A DNA stretch of 64,000 nucleotides from Fulvimarina endophytica (GTDB lineage Bacteria > Pseudomonadota > Alphaproteobacteria > Rhizobiales > Rhizobiaceae), in contig NZ_QURL01000002.1 in the NCBI RefSeq assembly GCF_003403015.1, positions 62,001-126,000 on the forward strand, given 5' to 3'. Below, piece after piece: positions 31,077 to 39,951 of the stretch. The position numbers were made by a program, and so were the translations under genes. Numbering within the stretch: position 1 is the stretch's first letter; the number at the start of each line of letters is the position of its first letter. The notes beneath the pieces were generated by a model. That model saw only the letters and a list, made by a program, of their open reading frames with translations, made no database searches and was not told the DNA's origin.

Positions 31077-31820
31077 ATGCCTGAAATCTCCCCCTCCCGC
31101 TTCATGATCCAGGCCGGCTGGGACGACGTCCCGCACCTGACCGAGAAGACGAAGAAGGACCTTCTCAACTCCACCCCGCCGTTCCTGCGGGACGCGCGGT
31201 CCAAGGGCATCCCCTCGCTCGGCGCCGGCGCGATCTATCCGATCCAGCTCGAAGAGGTTTCGGTGAAGCCCTTCGCGATCCCGCGCCACTGGAAGAAGGG
31301 ATACGCCCTCGACGTCGGCTGGAATCGAACCGCCGCGCTCTGGGGCGCGCAGAACCCGAACGACGGCGTGATCTACTGCTACGCCGAGCATTACCGGGGC
31401 CAGGCCGAGCCCGTCATCCACGCGACCGCGATCAAGGCGCGAGGCGCATGGATCAAGGGTGCGATCGACCCGGCATCCCGAGGCCGGTCCCAGAAGGACG
31501 GCGAGCAGCTTTTCGAGGCCTATGAGAACCAAGGCCTCAACCTCGTCCCGGCGCTCAACGGCGTCGAGAGCGGCCTCTACGTCTGCTGGGAAGGGCTTTC
31601 CCTCGGGCGGATCAAGATCTTCACCACGCTTCAGAACTTCGCCGCTGAATACCGCCTCTACCGGCGCGATGAGCACGGCAAGATCATCAAGAAGCACGAC
31701 CACCTGATGGACACGTTCCGGTATCTGATCGTCAATTGGGATCAGATCGCCGCCGTCCAAGCTCCCGAGAGGTACGGCGACATGGGCTCCGGCATTTCCG
31801 ACACGACGGCAGGCTACTGA
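31077..31820 (+). CDS. Terminase large subunit, nuclease half
   Basis: This 247-residue ORF holds the C-terminal RNase H-fold nuclease of a TerL. It contains RFMIQAGWDDVPHLTEKTK, the first acidic strand ALDVGWNRTAALWG, the middle AIDPASRGRSQKDGEQLF, and the last catalytic segment KKHDHLMDTFRYLIVN. Its ATG has a GGGGG tract four bases upstream, so it can be translated separately. Lengths of the two halves add to 495 residues, that of one ordinary TerL. Its stop overlaps the portal start. Confidence 0.83.
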   Translation: MPEISPSRFMIQAGWDDVPHLTEKTKKDLLNSTPPFLRDARSKGIPSLGAGAIYPIQLEEVSVKPFAIPRHWKKGYALDVGWNRTAALWGAQNPNDGVIYCYAEHYRGQAEPVIHATAIKARGAWIKGAIDPASRGRSQKDGEQLFEAYENQGLNLVPALNGVESGLYVCWEGLSLGRIKIFTTLQNFAAEYRLYRRDEHGKIIKKHDHLMDTFRYLIVNWDQIAAVQAPERYGDMGSGISDTTAGY

Positions 31821-34078
31821 TGGACCGCTCCACGGCGCTCGCCGTCCAGAAGCCGGAGGTCAACCCGGTCACGCTGGGCGAGAGGCTCGCATCCGTCGTC
31901 GACAATCTCACGAAGGAAGTGAGAGACCGGATCGACAAGCGTCTGCCGCTCGAGCAACGCTGGCTCGACGATCTCGCGCAGTACCACGGCCGGTACGACG
32001 AGGCGACGGACAAGAGCCTTCGCGCCGCGGGCAAGTCGAAGCTGTTCGTGAACCTGACCCGGCCGAAGACGAACGCGATGTCCGCGCGCCTGATGGACCT
32101 CCTGTTCCCGACTGATGACCGGAATTGGGGCATTCAGCCCACGCCCGTGCCGCTCCTGATCGAAGACGCAGCCAATTCGGTGCGTGCCCTGCAGGAGATC
32201 GAAAAGCAGCTCAAGGCCGTGCAGGATCAGCAGGCGGAGGCCGCAACCGGGCCAAACGGTGCGCCGGCCGGGCAACCGGACCCGAAGCTGAAGGAGCTGC
32301 AGGACAAGGCTGCGTTTGCGAGCGAGAAGGCAAAGAGCCTGCGCGAGATCCTCGACGAGGCGACCAAGCGTTCCGAGGCGATGACGGCCGAGATCGACGA
32401 TCAGCTTCGCGCTTCGAGCTACCACGCCGCGATGCGCGACATGATCGACGACGCCTGCAAGTACGGCACCGGCGTCTGCAAGGGGCCGATCACCGGCGAC
32501 CGCGTCCGCAAGGGCTGGAAGAAGCAGAAGGACGGCGAGCGGGCCGGCGAATTTCAGATGATTGTCGAGGAGGAAGCTCCGACGCCATCGATGCGCTACG
32601 TCGACCTATGGCACTTCTTCCCCGATATGGACGCCCGCACGATCCAGGATGGCGAAGGCGACTTTGAGCGCCACCTCATGAACGAGAAGCAGCTTCGCAA
32701 GCTTTCCCGTCTCCCCGGCTTCGACAAGGATGCGATCCGCAGGCTTCTCAAGGCGAAGCCGAAGCAGGAGACGCCGTCGTTCGTGACGCAGATCCGCGAC
32801 ATCACCCAGCAGCTCAACGCCGTCGGGAAGCAGACCTATCACGTCTTCGAGTATTCGGGGCCGCTCTCGGCCGAGGACGTCCGCACGATCGCTCTCGCAA
32901 AGCAGGACGATGAGACGCTTGCCGACGTCGAGGACCTGGATCCGCTCGACGAGATCAACGTCGTCCTGTGGTTCTGCGACCGGGAAGTCCTGAAGATCGC
33001 GCCGTATCCGTTCGATTCCGGCGAGACGATCTATTCCGTCTTCAACCTCGAAAAGGACGAGGGCTCGCTGTTCGGCTACGGCATCCCGTACATCATGGCC
33101 GACCCGCAGCGTTCGCTGAACGCCGGTTGGCGCGCAATGCTCGACAATGCGGCAATCGCGTCCGGCCCGCAGTTCGTGATGGATCAGAACGTCATCGAGC
33201 CGGCGAACGGCGAGTGGAAGATCGAGCCGCGCAAGGTATGGCTCGCCAAGAAGGGCGTCCCGAAGGATCAGCTCCCGCTCACGGCCGTCAAGATCGACAT
33301 GCACCAGGAGGAGCTTGCGAACATCATCGCGATCTCCAAGCAGTTCATCGACGACATGACGGCGATGCCCTCGATCGCGCAGGGCGAACAGGGCGCCACA
33401 CCGCAGAAGACCGCGTTCGGCCAGGCGCTCCTGATGAACGCCGCCAACGTGACGTTCCGGCGCATCGTAAAGAACTTCGACGACGACGTGACCGTGCCGA
33501 ACATCACCCGGTTCTACGACTGGAACATGCAGTTCTCACCGAAGGACGAGATCAAGGGCGATTACGGGGTCGATGCGCGAGGCTCGTCCGTCCTTCTCGT
33601 TCGAGAGATGCAGGCGCAAAACCTCATGGTGATCGCCACGCAGCTCGGCGGGCATCCAGTCTATGGCGCGATGCTGAAGAACCGCCCGCTCCTCAAGAAG
33701 CTGTTCCAGTCGATGATGGTCCCGGCGGACGAAGTGCTGCTGACGGAGGAGGAGATCGACGCAATCATGGCGAAGGCTTCCGAGCCGCCGTCGGACCCGG
33801 CTGCAGACGCGAAGGCCATCGAGATCGAGTTCAAGCGTGAAGAGTTGAGCGTCAAGGTCGAGCTGGCGAACATGGAAGCCGGAACCCGCGTGAGGGTCGC
33901 CGAGCTGAATCATGAGACCGCGATGATGACGCTCGCGGAGAAAATGAACATGCAGATGGATCAGCTTCGCGCGATGATGGCGAAATCCGAGAGGGAAATC
34001 GCCTCGAAGGAACGCATGTTCGCGGCCGAGGCCGCTATGACGGAACGCACAGGCCCGACGGGCGGAGGAAATTTCTGA
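31820..34078 (+). CDS. Portal protein
   Basis: The portal forms the dodecameric DNA channel at the capsid vertex. The 752-residue product has the podovirus-type portal layout. An N-terminal segment with RLPLEQRWLDDLAQYHGRYD and KLFVNLTRPKTNAMSARLMD is followed by a long charged helical insert (about 100-200). The stem and clip regions contain EGSLFGYGIPYIMADPQRSL and MLDNAAIASGPQFVMDQNVI. A Met/Glu-rich helical barrel ends the protein (from about 630: EIEFKREELSVKVELANMEA onward). The start is ATG 31820, overlapping the terminase stop. Confidence 0.88.
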   Translation: MDRSTALAVQKPEVNPVTLGERLASVVDNLTKEVRDRIDKRLPLEQRWLDDLAQYHGRYDEATDKSLRAAGKSKLFVNLTRPKTNAMSARLMDLLFPTDDRNWGIQPTPVPLLIEDAANSVRALQEIEKQLKAVQDQQAEAATGPNGAPAGQPDPKLKELQDKAAFASEKAKSLREILDEATKRSEAMTAEIDDQLRASSYHAAMRDMIDDACKYGTGVCKGPITGDRVRKGWKKQKDGERAGEFQMIVEEEAPTPSMRYVDLWHFFPDMDARTIQDGEGDFERHLMNEKQLRKLSRLPGFDKDAIRRLLKAKPKQETPSFVTQIRDITQQLNAVGKQTYHVFEYSGPLSAEDVRTIALAKQDDETLADVEDLDPLDEINVVLWFCDREVLKIAPYPFDSGETIYSVFNLEKDEGSLFGYGIPYIMADPQRSLNAGWRAMLDNAAIASGPQFVMDQNVIEPANGEWKIEPRKVWLAKKGVPKDQLPLTAVKIDMHQEELANIIAISKQFIDDMTAMPSIAQGEQGATPQKTAFGQALLMNAANVTFRRIVKNFDDDVTVPNITRFYDWNMQFSPKDEIKGDYGVDARGSSVLLVREMQAQNLMVIATQLGGHPVYGAMLKNRPLLKKLFQSMMVPADEVLLTEEEIDAIMAKASEPPSDPAADAKAIEIEFKREELSVKVELANMEAGTRVRVAELNHETAMMTLAEKMNMQMDQLRAMMAKSEREIASKERMFAAEAAMTERTGPTGGGNF

Positions 34079-34206
34079 TGGAAGACGTGAGACCATTCCG
34101 GGATGATCCGGTGTTCGAGATCACCATGGACCGGCCGACGCCGCTCCGGACGTGGCTTCGCGCGTCGACGGCGATCATGGGCGCGCTCGCGGAGATTGTG
34201 CGATGA
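34078..34206 (+). CDS. Small phage protein, 42 residues
   Basis: TGATG overlaps the portal stop and ATGA overlaps the next gene. The product (MEDVRPFRDDPVFEITM..., then TWLRASTAIMGALAEIVR) has no known family. The overlaps and the GGCGGAGGAA upstream support it. Confidence 0.5.
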   Translation: MEDVRPFRDDPVFEITMDRPTPLRTWLRASTAIMGALAEIVR

Positions 34207-34400
34207 ACGTGTCGATCCTCGCGGTCTTCATCGCCTTCTACCTGTCGGTCGTCGGCCTCGCTGGTACCTCAGGCTACTTCCTGTTCTCATCAGGTTGGGT
34301 CTGGTCGTCTGTTGCGGTCATGCTTTTCGGTGCGATCTTGGTCTATCGCGCCAGGCCGAAGTTCACGCACACTGTCACGGAAACCATCAGTGAGCGTTGA
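34203..34400 (+). CDS. Small protein with two membrane spans
   Basis: The 65-residue product has two membrane segments: SILAVFIAFYLSVVGLAGT and SGWVWSSVAVMLFGAILVY. It has a charged, polar C-terminus. A holin-like or other membrane role is possible, but the location between portal and scaffold is not a usual lysis position. It overlaps its neighbours on both sides. Confidence 0.55.
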   Translation: MNVSILAVFIAFYLSVVGLAGTSGYFLFSSGWVWSSVAVMLFGAILVYRARPKFTHTVTETISER

Positions 34401-34593
34401 TCCGACCAGCCCGACCTGGGGCGCCGTGAAGAAGCACGTCGAGACGAAGATCGGGGAATCGCGGGATCGTCTTGAGCTTGCGACCGCGCACGACGTGACG
34501 CAGTTCGAGCGCGGACGGGTTGCGGCCATGCGCGAGATCCTGGCGCTCGGTACGCCCACACCCCCGATCGTCGGCGACGCGCCGACCTACTGA
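34390..34593 (+). CDS. Small phage protein, 67 residues
   Basis: The start is GTG 34390 inside the end of the membrane-protein gene. The product is a soluble helical protein (WGAVKKHVETKIGESRDRLE, FERGRVAAMREILAL). Small proteins of this form are common in phage structural clusters; no function is known. A strong terminator follows. Confidence 0.5.
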   Translation: MSVDPTSPTWGAVKKHVETKIGESRDRLELATAHDVTQFERGRVAAMREILALGTPTPPIVGDAPTY

Positions 34594-34626
34594 CCCACCC
34601 CTTATCAATCTTCCACGCCTGCACAC

Positions 34627-34654
34627 GGCCCCGGCAATCCACCGGGGCCTTTTT
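34627..34654 (+). terminator. Terminator before scaffold gene
   Basis: GGCCCCGG (34627-34634) pairs with CCGGGGCC (34642-34649) around a seven-base loop and is followed by TTTTT. It lies between co-directional structural genes. Confidence 0.8.
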
Positions 34655-34682
34655 CGTGCGCGCTGCCTGACAGGAGCCCACC

Positions 34683-35696
34683 ATGACCGTCCAGGGACAA
34701 GAGCCGAACGCCGCCGTCGAACCGGAAGCCGTCGAACCGGAAGCCGTCGAGATCGACGACACCGATGCCCTGTGGGACGAGTTCGACGCCAGCGAGGGCC
34801 TGACTACGGCCGATCCGGACGCGGATGCAGCCGCCGACGGTTTCGGCGCGGACGCCGAAGATGATTTGCCGGCTGACGGTGATGGAGAGCCCCAGGCGAC
34901 GGCCGACGAAGTCGGCGCCGTCGAACACACCGCGACCGCCGAGGCGGCGGTGCAGGATCTCGACTGGTCGGGCGTCCCCGAAACGCACCGCGCCGCATTC
35001 GAACAGATGAGGGCCGATAACGCGAAGCTCGCCCAGAAGGAGCGATCCGCGAACGGCCGGTACACCGCCACACAACGGCGGTACGACGAGCTTGTGAAGG
35101 CGGCACAGCCGCGTCAGCCAGCGTCGGGCGATCGACCGACACTGGAGACGTCTCTGGCCTCCCTCAAGGAAGACTATCCCGAGATCGCAGGGCCCCTACA
35201 GCAGGCGCTCGCAGCGGTGCAGGGAGACGTCGCAACGCTTGCCGAAGCAGAGGAAGGCCGCCGCAGCGCCGCCCAGACCGAGCTTTCGGAATTTCTCCAG
35301 ACCGAGGCCGACGAGTTCAGCCAGCAGCATCCCGATTTCGAGGAGGTTGTGAGACAGGACGCAGGGCGCTTCACGGCATGGGTCGATGACCAGCCGAAAG
35401 CGGTCCGCGATGCCTTCGCCCGCAACGCCCAGACCATCGTCAATGCCGCCGAGGCCTCGAACGTCGCCAGCCTCTACAAGGCGTTTCTTGGAATGGGAGA
35501 GGCCGCTGCGGCCGCCGCGACCCAGACCGGTAAGCCTTCGCTCGATGCGCGGCGTCAACGCCAGCTCCAGTCCACCGCGAACCCCTCCCGCGCCTCTCGC
35601 CGGCCGGCCTCTTCGGGCATCCCCGAGGAAGGCGACCGCGACGAGATTTGGGATGCGTTCGAACGGGCGGAAGCCGCACAGGCGGCTGCGCGCTGA
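34683..35696 (+). CDS. Scaffold-like protein
   Basis: The 337-residue protein lies just before the capsid gene, as scaffolds do. It has a very acidic N-terminal third (repeated VEPEAVEPEAVEIDDTDALW, then Asp/Ala-rich to about 85) and a helical middle with a Gln-rich, charged composition. A basic, Ser/Arg-rich end follows (about 280-310, LDARRQRQLQSTANPSRASR), and the last residues are DEIWDAFERAEAAQAAAR. Composition and position support the call; no sequence signature is unambiguous. Confidence 0.65.
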   Translation: MTVQGQEPNAAVEPEAVEPEAVEIDDTDALWDEFDASEGLTTADPDADAAADGFGADAEDDLPADGDGEPQATADEVGAVEHTATAEAAVQDLDWSGVPETHRAAFEQMRADNAKLAQKERSANGRYTATQRRYDELVKAAQPRQPASGDRPTLETSLASLKEDYPEIAGPLQQALAAVQGDVATLAEAEEGRRSAAQTELSEFLQTEADEFSQQHPDFEEVVRQDAGRFTAWVDDQPKAVRDAFARNAQTIVNAAEASNVASLYKAFLGMGEAAAAAATQTGKPSLDARRQRQLQSTANPSRASRRPASSGIPEEGDRDEIWDAFERAEAAQAAAR

Positions 35697-35751
35697 CCGC
35701 ATCGGCAGACCCGAACCCCTCCCTTTACTCTGATCCAGAAGGTTCAGATCA

Positions 35752-36747
35752 ATGATTACGTCCAATCAGGCGGGCATCTCGCAGCGCACGAACGTCTATG
35801 CCGAACGGCAGATGCTCAAGCACGCGGAAGCCGTCGTCGTTCTCGAAAAGACCGGACCCCTCGTCCGGCCGATGCCGAAGAACAAGTCGCTGACGATCAA
35901 GTTTCGTCGTCCGATCCCGTTCGCCGAGGCAACCACCCCGCTGACCGAAGGCGTCACCCCCGGTGAACGCAACTTCGGCTACGAGGACGTCAGCGCGACG
36001 CTCTCGCAGTACGGCGACTGGTCCTCGATCACCGACGTCATCGAGGACACCCACGAGGACCCGGTCCTCAACGATCTCACCCTGATGCACGGCGAGAACA
36101 TCGGCCGCACCAAGGAGGCGCTCAACTACGCCGTCCTGCGTGCCGGCACGAACGTCTTCTATGCCAACGGCGCCGCCCGCAACGTGGTGAACACCCCGAT
36201 CTCTCTCGCCAAGCAGCGCGCCATCACCCGCACGCTGAAGGCGCAAAAGGCGCAGAAGGTCTCGAACATCCTCGACGCCTCGATCAAGATCGGCACCAAG
36301 CCGGTCGAGGCGGCGTACGTCGCCGTCGGTCACACGGATCTCGAAAGCGACATTCGTGGCCTGCCCGGCTTCATCCCTACGTCGGAATACGGCACGCGCA
36401 CCCTGCTGTGCGAGCACGAGATCGGACGTGTGGAAGATGTTCGCTACATCCTGTCGCCCGACCTCGACCCGTTCATCAACGCCGGTGGTGCGAAGGGCAA
36501 CATGGTCTCCCAGGGTGGGGCCAACGCGGACGTCTACCCGATCCTCTACTTCGGTCGCGAAGCCTGGGGCATCGTTCCGCTCAAGGGGCCCGGCGCCATC
36601 TCTCCGGTCATCATCCCGGTCGGCAAGGCGGAGAAGTCGGACCCACTCGCCCAGCGCGGCACCGTCGGCTGGAAGATGTGGCACGTCGCTCTCATCCTCA
36701 ACCAGCTCTGGATGGCTCGTCTCGAGGTCGCGTCGAGCGAGCTCTAA
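35752..36747 (+). CDS. Major capsid protein, N4-gp56 family
   Basis: The 331-residue protein carries the hallmarks of the N4-gp56 major capsid family. The N-terminus has SQRTNVYAERQMLKHAEAVV, then RPMPKNKSLTIKFRRPIPF, ATTPLTEGVTPGERNFGYED and QYGDWSSITDVIEDTHEDPV, with VLRAGTNVFYANG following. The HK97-like C-terminal portion includes REAWGIVPLKG. It is preceded by the scaffold-like gene and followed by a terminator, so it may be expressed at high level. Confidence 0.93.
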   Translation: MITSNQAGISQRTNVYAERQMLKHAEAVVVLEKTGPLVRPMPKNKSLTIKFRRPIPFAEATTPLTEGVTPGERNFGYEDVSATLSQYGDWSSITDVIEDTHEDPVLNDLTLMHGENIGRTKEALNYAVLRAGTNVFYANGAARNVVNTPISLAKQRAITRTLKAQKAQKVSNILDASIKIGTKPVEAAYVAVGHTDLESDIRGLPGFIPTSEYGTRTLLCEHEIGRVEDVRYILSPDLDPFINAGGAKGNMVSQGGANADVYPILYFGREAWGIVPLKGPGAISPVIIPVGKAEKSDPLAQRGTVGWKMWHVALILNQLWMARLEVASSEL

Positions 36748-36781
36748 GGCGCACAGGGTCCGTCAAACTCTCATCAAACTC

Positions 36782-36812
36782 GGCCGTCGCGGGATCTCTC
36801 GCGGCGGCCTTT
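36782..36812 (+). terminator. Terminator after capsid gene
   Basis: GGCCGTCGCG (36782-36791) pairs with CGCGGCGGCC (36800-36809, one G-T pair) followed by TTT. It lies 35 bases after the capsid stop. Confidence 0.65.
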
Positions 36813-36860
36813 CTGCACCGGCCTTCGATCTTTCTGCACCGATCGCCGGTGCAGAAAGGC
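36807..36860. repeat. 15-bp inverted repeat with an internal direct repeat
   Basis: GCCTTTCTGCACCGG (36807-36821) is the exact reverse complement of CCGGTGCAGAAAGGC (36846-36860). TTTCTGCACCG occurs again directly at 36831-36841. The block sits between the capsid gene and the next gene, overlapping the terminator's right arm. Confidence 0.7.
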
Positions 36861-36892
36861 GGAATGCCCCTCAACCATCAGGAAGCGAACCC

Positions 36893-37360
36893 ATGACCGA
36901 TACCACCAAGGTCAAGATGACCGATGCCACCGTCGCCCAGCTCATGATGCTCGCGACCCAGACCCTCGGCCTCGAAATCGAGGGCACCCCGACCAAGGCC
37001 CAGCTCAAGGCGAAGATCGCCGAAGCCGGCTTCTCCGAGACCGAATTCGAGGTCGAAGAGGAAGTGGAGCCGGTCGAGAACCCGACCGATGCCCAGATCG
37101 CCGAAATGGACGACGAACGTACCGTTCGCATCGTCATCCCGAAGCAGGAAGGCGTGCCGGGCGGTACGGACGCCGTTCCGATCGGTGTTAATGGTCGGGT
37201 TGCCCGCGTGATGCGCGGCATCGAAGTCGACGTCCCGGTGAAGTACGTCCGCGTCCTCGACAACGCGAAGAAGACCGTCTTCACGAAGGACGAGAACCAG
37301 AAGATCATCGGCAAGGAAGAGGTCCATATCTACCCCTTCTCGGTAATCCGGGCCTACTGA
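36893..37360 (+). CDS. Capsid-associated protein with HeH-like segment
   Basis: The 155-residue protein starts at ATG 36893 behind AGGAAG. Residues 25-45 read LEIEGTPTKAQLKAKIAEAG, like the HeH/LEM-type helix-extended loop found in phage head proteins. An acidic stretch follows, then a beta-rich C-terminal domain (RTVRIVIPKQEGVPGG, RVARVMRGIEVDVPVKYV). Similar small proteins follow N4-gp56-type capsid genes; a decoration or head-completion role is inferred. Confidence 0.6.
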   Translation: MTDTTKVKMTDATVAQLMMLATQTLGLEIEGTPTKAQLKAKIAEAGFSETEFEVEEEVEPVENPTDAQIAEMDDERTVRIVIPKQEGVPGGTDAVPIGVNGRVARVMRGIEVDVPVKYVRVLDNAKKTVFTKDENQKIIGKEEVHIYPFSVIRAY

Positions 37361-37364
37361 TCCG

Positions 37365-38054
37365 ATGCCGACGTTCCTCGACCTCGCGCGAAAAGTCGGC
37401 TCGGAGTCGGGGACCGTCGCCGGCTCGCAGATCACCACCGTCGAGAACACCAACGACCGGATCGGAAAGATCGTGCGGTGGACGAACGACGCCTACCGCC
37501 AGATCCAGAACGCCAACCGCGATTGGGGCTGGCTGCGCGACGTTCTTCTCGACGGGACGATCGTCGCCGGCAAGGCGCAGTACGATGCGCCATCTCTCGG
37601 CATCACCCGGTTTCGCGAATGGGAATGCACGGGCGACGATCGCGAAGACCGATTCCACCTGCTCGATCCCTCAACCGGTCAGGCATCGCGCCTCCGGTTC
37701 ATGGACTATCGCGCGTATCTCTCGCTTCTCGGGACATCGCTCGGAGGGGATCGCCCCCATTCGTTCACAATCAGCCCGCGCGGCGCGATCATCCTTCATC
37801 CGCGCCCGACCCGCGCGTTCCTGTTTCGAGCGCCCTATCGGCTCGCTCCTCAGGAGCTGGTGAGTAATGCCGACGTGCCGGATATGCCGGCGCATCACCA
37901 CGACGTCATCGTCGAAACGGCCCTTGTCCTGCTTGCCACGCACGACGAGGCCGCACCGACACTGGCACTCTACCAGCTCCGCCAGCTTCGCGGGTTCAGC
38001 CAGCTTGAGCGCGAGCAGTTGCCGGTCATTCGCGTGGCGGAAGGTTTCTGCTGA
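37365..38054 (+). CDS. Head-tail adaptor, SU10 type
   Basis: The 229-residue protein resembles the adaptor proteins of SU10-like podoviruses. It has an N-terminal MPTFLDLARKVGSESG and KIVRWTNDAYRQIQNANRDW, a beta-rich middle (QYDAPSLGITRFREW), and a C-terminal helix DVIVETALVLLATHDEAAPT-LALYQLRQLRG. Adaptors sit below the portal and connect it to the tail. Position after the capsid genes and overlap with the next gene fit. Confidence 0.75.
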   Translation: MPTFLDLARKVGSESGTVAGSQITTVENTNDRIGKIVRWTNDAYRQIQNANRDWGWLRDVLLDGTIVAGKAQYDAPSLGITRFREWECTGDDREDRFHLLDPSTGQASRLRFMDYRAYLSLLGTSLGGDRPHSFTISPRGAIILHPRPTRAFLFRAPYRLAPQELVSNADVPDMPAHHHDVIVETALVLLATHDEAAPTLALYQLRQLRGFSQLEREQLPVIRVAEGFC

Positions 38055-39940
38055 TGGTGCTCCGTCCCTCATCCGTCTTGTTGAGGGGCGGGCTCGATCT
38101 CATCACCCCGGCCATGGCAATGCCGGCGGGACGGGCGATCGCCGCCATGAACTACGAGCCCGAGGCGCGGGGATATCGGCGCATCGGCGGATATGAGCGG
38201 TTCGACGGTCGGCCCTCTCCGTCTCTCGGCGCAAACGCCCAAGACATCGCCGCCCGTCGCGCGGCCATCAGAAAGGTGCCTGGCATCGGTCCGGTGCGCG
38301 GCGTCTATGTCTATGCCGGCGCACTCTACGCCTTCCGCGACAACGAGGACGGCCAGGGCGCGATGTGGCGCTCGACGATGACCGGATGGCGCCGGATCAT
38401 GCCGGGCCACGTCATGCGTTTCACCGGCGGCTCCGTGGAGATCGTCGAGGGCAATGCACTCGTCGGCGAGACCTCGTCCGCGAGCGCGATCGTCCGGCGC
38501 GTCGTCGTCCAGTCCGGCGTCTGGGACGGCTCGGCGGCGGGCTACCTCGTCCTGTCCGATATCGTCGGGGAGTTCACGCAGGAAGCCGTGACGGACGTGC
38601 AGGGCGGGCGCGTGAACGCGCGGACGATCGAGCCGATCACCATCTCGCCCGGCGGCCGCTATGACCTGATGGCGCACAATTTCTACGGCGCGGCGCGGCG
38701 CCGTCGCCTCTACGGCGCGAACGGTGTCGGCAAGGCGTTCGAGTTCGACGGCGAGACCTATCACCCGATCGAGACGGGCAATCAGGCGGGCACGCTCGAC
38801 GACGTCGTCGCGATCGTCACCCGGGCGAACGCCACGATCGTCTCACGCACCGGCGCGACCATCATCGCCCGCGGCGAATACGATCGCCCGGCCCATATCG
38901 GCCAATACAGCAACCACCTGTTCCTGACGTTCGACGCCGGCTCTCTGATGCACTCGGGCGTCGGCGAACCGCTCGACTTCCGGACCTCGTCCGGTGCCGG
39001 CGAGATCGGTTTCGGTACGGCCCCGACCGGGCTCCTCTCGTCGGTCTCGACGTCGCTCGTCATCTTCGGCCAGTCCCGCATCGAGTATCTGGTCGGCACG
39101 GATCAGGACACGTTCGAGATGCGGCCGATCTCGGACGCGGCCGGCGCGGCCCGCTGGTCGACCCAGCAGGGCGGCGAGACGCCGATCTACCTCGACGAGG
39201 GCGGCCTCCGGAAGCTGTCCACGACGGCCGCCTTCGGCGATTGGACGCTCGGCACGCTCTCCCAACTGGTCGAACCGCTGTTCCGCGCGAAACGTGATGC
39301 CGGCGTAGCCGTGGCCGCGTCCCTCGTCGCCAAGGCGAAGGACCAAGTCCGCCTGTTCTGGAACGACGGGTCCGGCATCATCCTCTACCTCGGCCGCGAA
39401 GCTCCGGAGATCATGCCGATCCGCTTCCCGACGCCGGTCTTCTCCGCGTGTTCGGGCGAGTTCCGCGAGGGCGAAGGCGAACGCATGTTCGTCGGATCGA
39501 CCGACGGCTACGTCTACGAGCTCGACAAGGGCCCGTCCTTCGATGGCGCGTCCGTGCCGGCCTATGTGCGCCTCGCCTGGAACAGCGAACGCCAGCCGAT
39601 GCTCGAGAAGCGGTTCCAGTCCGCCCGCATCGAGACGGACAGCCTTTCGCCGATGTCGATCGGGATCGCCTACGCGGTCGATTACAGCATGGGCGACAAC
39701 CTTGCCGGCGAGCTGCGGTCCTACGCCATCCCGGCCGGGTCCTTGCTCTCCAACCCGGCCGATGCGCCCTATGGCAGCATCGACTGGACGGTCGCGATGT
39801 CCGGCGAAATCCACGCCGACGATCTGTCCGGCCTCGGGCGAAACATCGCCCTGACCATCGTGTCGGACCACACAACCGAAGATCCCCACACCCTCGCTGC
39901 GCTGACGATGTTCTACGCGGCGCGCCGCCAGCTTCGATAA
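38054..39940 (+). CDS. Tail nozzle/hub-like protein
   Basis: The 628-residue protein starts within the stop of the adaptor gene. Its N-terminus RGGLDLITPAMAMPAGRAIA-AMNYEPEARGYRRIGGYERF is typical of the large beta-rich proteins that form the nozzle of short phage tails. Repeating short beta segments suggest a propeller-like fold (GVYVYAGALYAFRDNEDGQG, GEYDRPAHIGQYSNHLFLTF, YLDEGGLRKLSTTAAFGDW). No enzymatic motif is visible. The role is assigned by position and overall form. Confidence 0.65.
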   Translation: MVLRPSSVLLRGGLDLITPAMAMPAGRAIAAMNYEPEARGYRRIGGYERFDGRPSPSLGANAQDIAARRAAIRKVPGIGPVRGVYVYAGALYAFRDNEDGQGAMWRSTMTGWRRIMPGHVMRFTGGSVEIVEGNALVGETSSASAIVRRVVVQSGVWDGSAAGYLVLSDIVGEFTQEAVTDVQGGRVNARTIEPITISPGGRYDLMAHNFYGAARRRRLYGANGVGKAFEFDGETYHPIETGNQAGTLDDVVAIVTRANATIVSRTGATIIARGEYDRPAHIGQYSNHLFLTFDAGSLMHSGVGEPLDFRTSSGAGEIGFGTAPTGLLSSVSTSLVIFGQSRIEYLVGTDQDTFEMRPISDAAGAARWSTQQGGETPIYLDEGGLRKLSTTAAFGDWTLGTLSQLVEPLFRAKRDAGVAVAASLVAKAKDQVRLFWNDGSGIILYLGREAPEIMPIRFPTPVFSACSGEFREGEGERMFVGSTDGYVYELDKGPSFDGASVPAYVRLAWNSERQPMLEKRFQSARIETDSLSPMSIGIAYAVDYSMGDNLAGELRSYAIPAGSLLSNPADAPYGSIDWTVAMSGEIHADDLSGLGRNIALTIVSDHTTEDPHTLAALTMFYAARRQLR

Positions 39941-39951
39941 GGGAGGTCATC

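Noticed and set aside
34203..34400. Calling the two-span membrane protein a holin
   Set aside because: Two spans are compatible, but it lies between portal and scaffold genes, far from the endolysin, so the role is left open.
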